The notes below the pieces were generated by a model, which ran no database searches, had not been told where the DNA came from, and saw nothing but the letters and a program-made list of their open reading frames with translations. This document shows, piece after piece, positions 63,726 to 64,000 of a stretch of DNA of 64,000 nucleotides. The DNA comes from Thereva unica. Its lineage: Eukaryota; Arthropoda; Insecta; Diptera; Therevidae. The stretch's first letter is position 1, and each line of letters opens with the position of its first letter. The stretch is from NCBI GenBank assembly GCA_949987705.1, contig OX465282.1:61501922-61565921 (forward strand), in the 5' to 3' direction. Position numbers and translations under genes: made by a program.

Positions 63726-64000
63726 TTATTTACTAATTACTAAACAGAAGTTCTGTCCGTTTTCCATACATGGCGTTACTTAAAACTTAAAAGATGTTAT
63801 ATCATGTTAGCTACTAAACAAACAACAACAAATTACGCTTTTAAGATATTATTCGTGCACACAAATATTTGTTCAAACTGAAAATGGAAGAATGTATGTA
63901 CATATGTATATAGTGTACATATGCGACATTATCTTTTTAACGAAATGTCGTTGTGGAAGTTGTATAATTAAAATCACAGTCAAATTCTAATATTTGTATC

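Overview
The window is a 64 kb block of arthropod, almost certainly insect, nuclear DNA made nearly entirely of nested transposable elements. The evidence is AT-rich spacer DNA, phase-consistent short introns, env-bearing Ty3/Gypsy (errantivirus-like) elements, BEL/Pao, LOA-type LINE, Harbinger, hAT, a tRNA-headed SINE, and a (TA)n/33-base core/(GTCT)n module of the dipteran mini-me type. The last feature and the TATGTACATATG-type microsatellite DNA lean towards Diptera, but no host gene was found that would prove it. There is no CRISPR array, no rRNA gene and no bacterial or viral operon.

Layout. 1-7.9 kb: errantivirus-like element E1 on the minus strand (start of env, intact 1776-residue gag-pol, tRNA-Ser primer site, probable 5' LTR). 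8.4-14.8 kb: 3' end of a Mag-clade Gypsy element whose LTR was split by a foldback MITE and by a mini-me/Helitron-like element carrying about 25 copies of a 118 bp repeat. 15.4-17.1 kb: remains of an unclassified transposon-associated gene. 17.2-21.1 kb: a 3.86 kb element with inverted repeats longer than 400 bp. 21-26 kb: two copies of a roughly 500 bp module, a MITE and an isolated LTR with a tRNA-Lys primer site. 26.4-34.1 kb: a decayed hAT transposase gene split by a full-length LOA-clade LINE with two intact overlapping ORFs, followed by two palindromic MITEs.

36.2-52.3 kb: errantivirus-like element E2, recognised by LTR remnants at both ends, broken by mutations and by successive insertions: a SINE, a 5'-truncated LINE, a solo-LTR-like insertion of 3.5 kb in the RT domain (itself holding a hairpin-ended 146 bp satellite module), inverted and tandem repeats replacing RNase H/integrase/front env, a 275 bp MITE, and a complete Harbinger element with transposase and Myb-like genes. 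52.3-54.6 kb: 5' half of another Mag-like element (E3) with a MITE inside. 54.6-63.2 kb: CsRn1-like element E4 (834 bp LTR, leader, gag), split by a BEL/Pao element with nearly identical LTRs but a wrecked polymerase. 63.2-64 kb: unassigned DNA with a possible promoter and an ATG placed directly on a splice donor.

The elements do not form a pathway. They form a stratigraphy: target-site duplications and interrupted reading frames let the order of several insertions be read. I found no convincing new biological system. The strongest leads are the young but catalytically deleted BEL copy, the three-copy module with a conserved 31-35 nt donor/acceptor pair, the 118 bp and 146 bp arrays, and the Harbinger and LOA copies that look intact.
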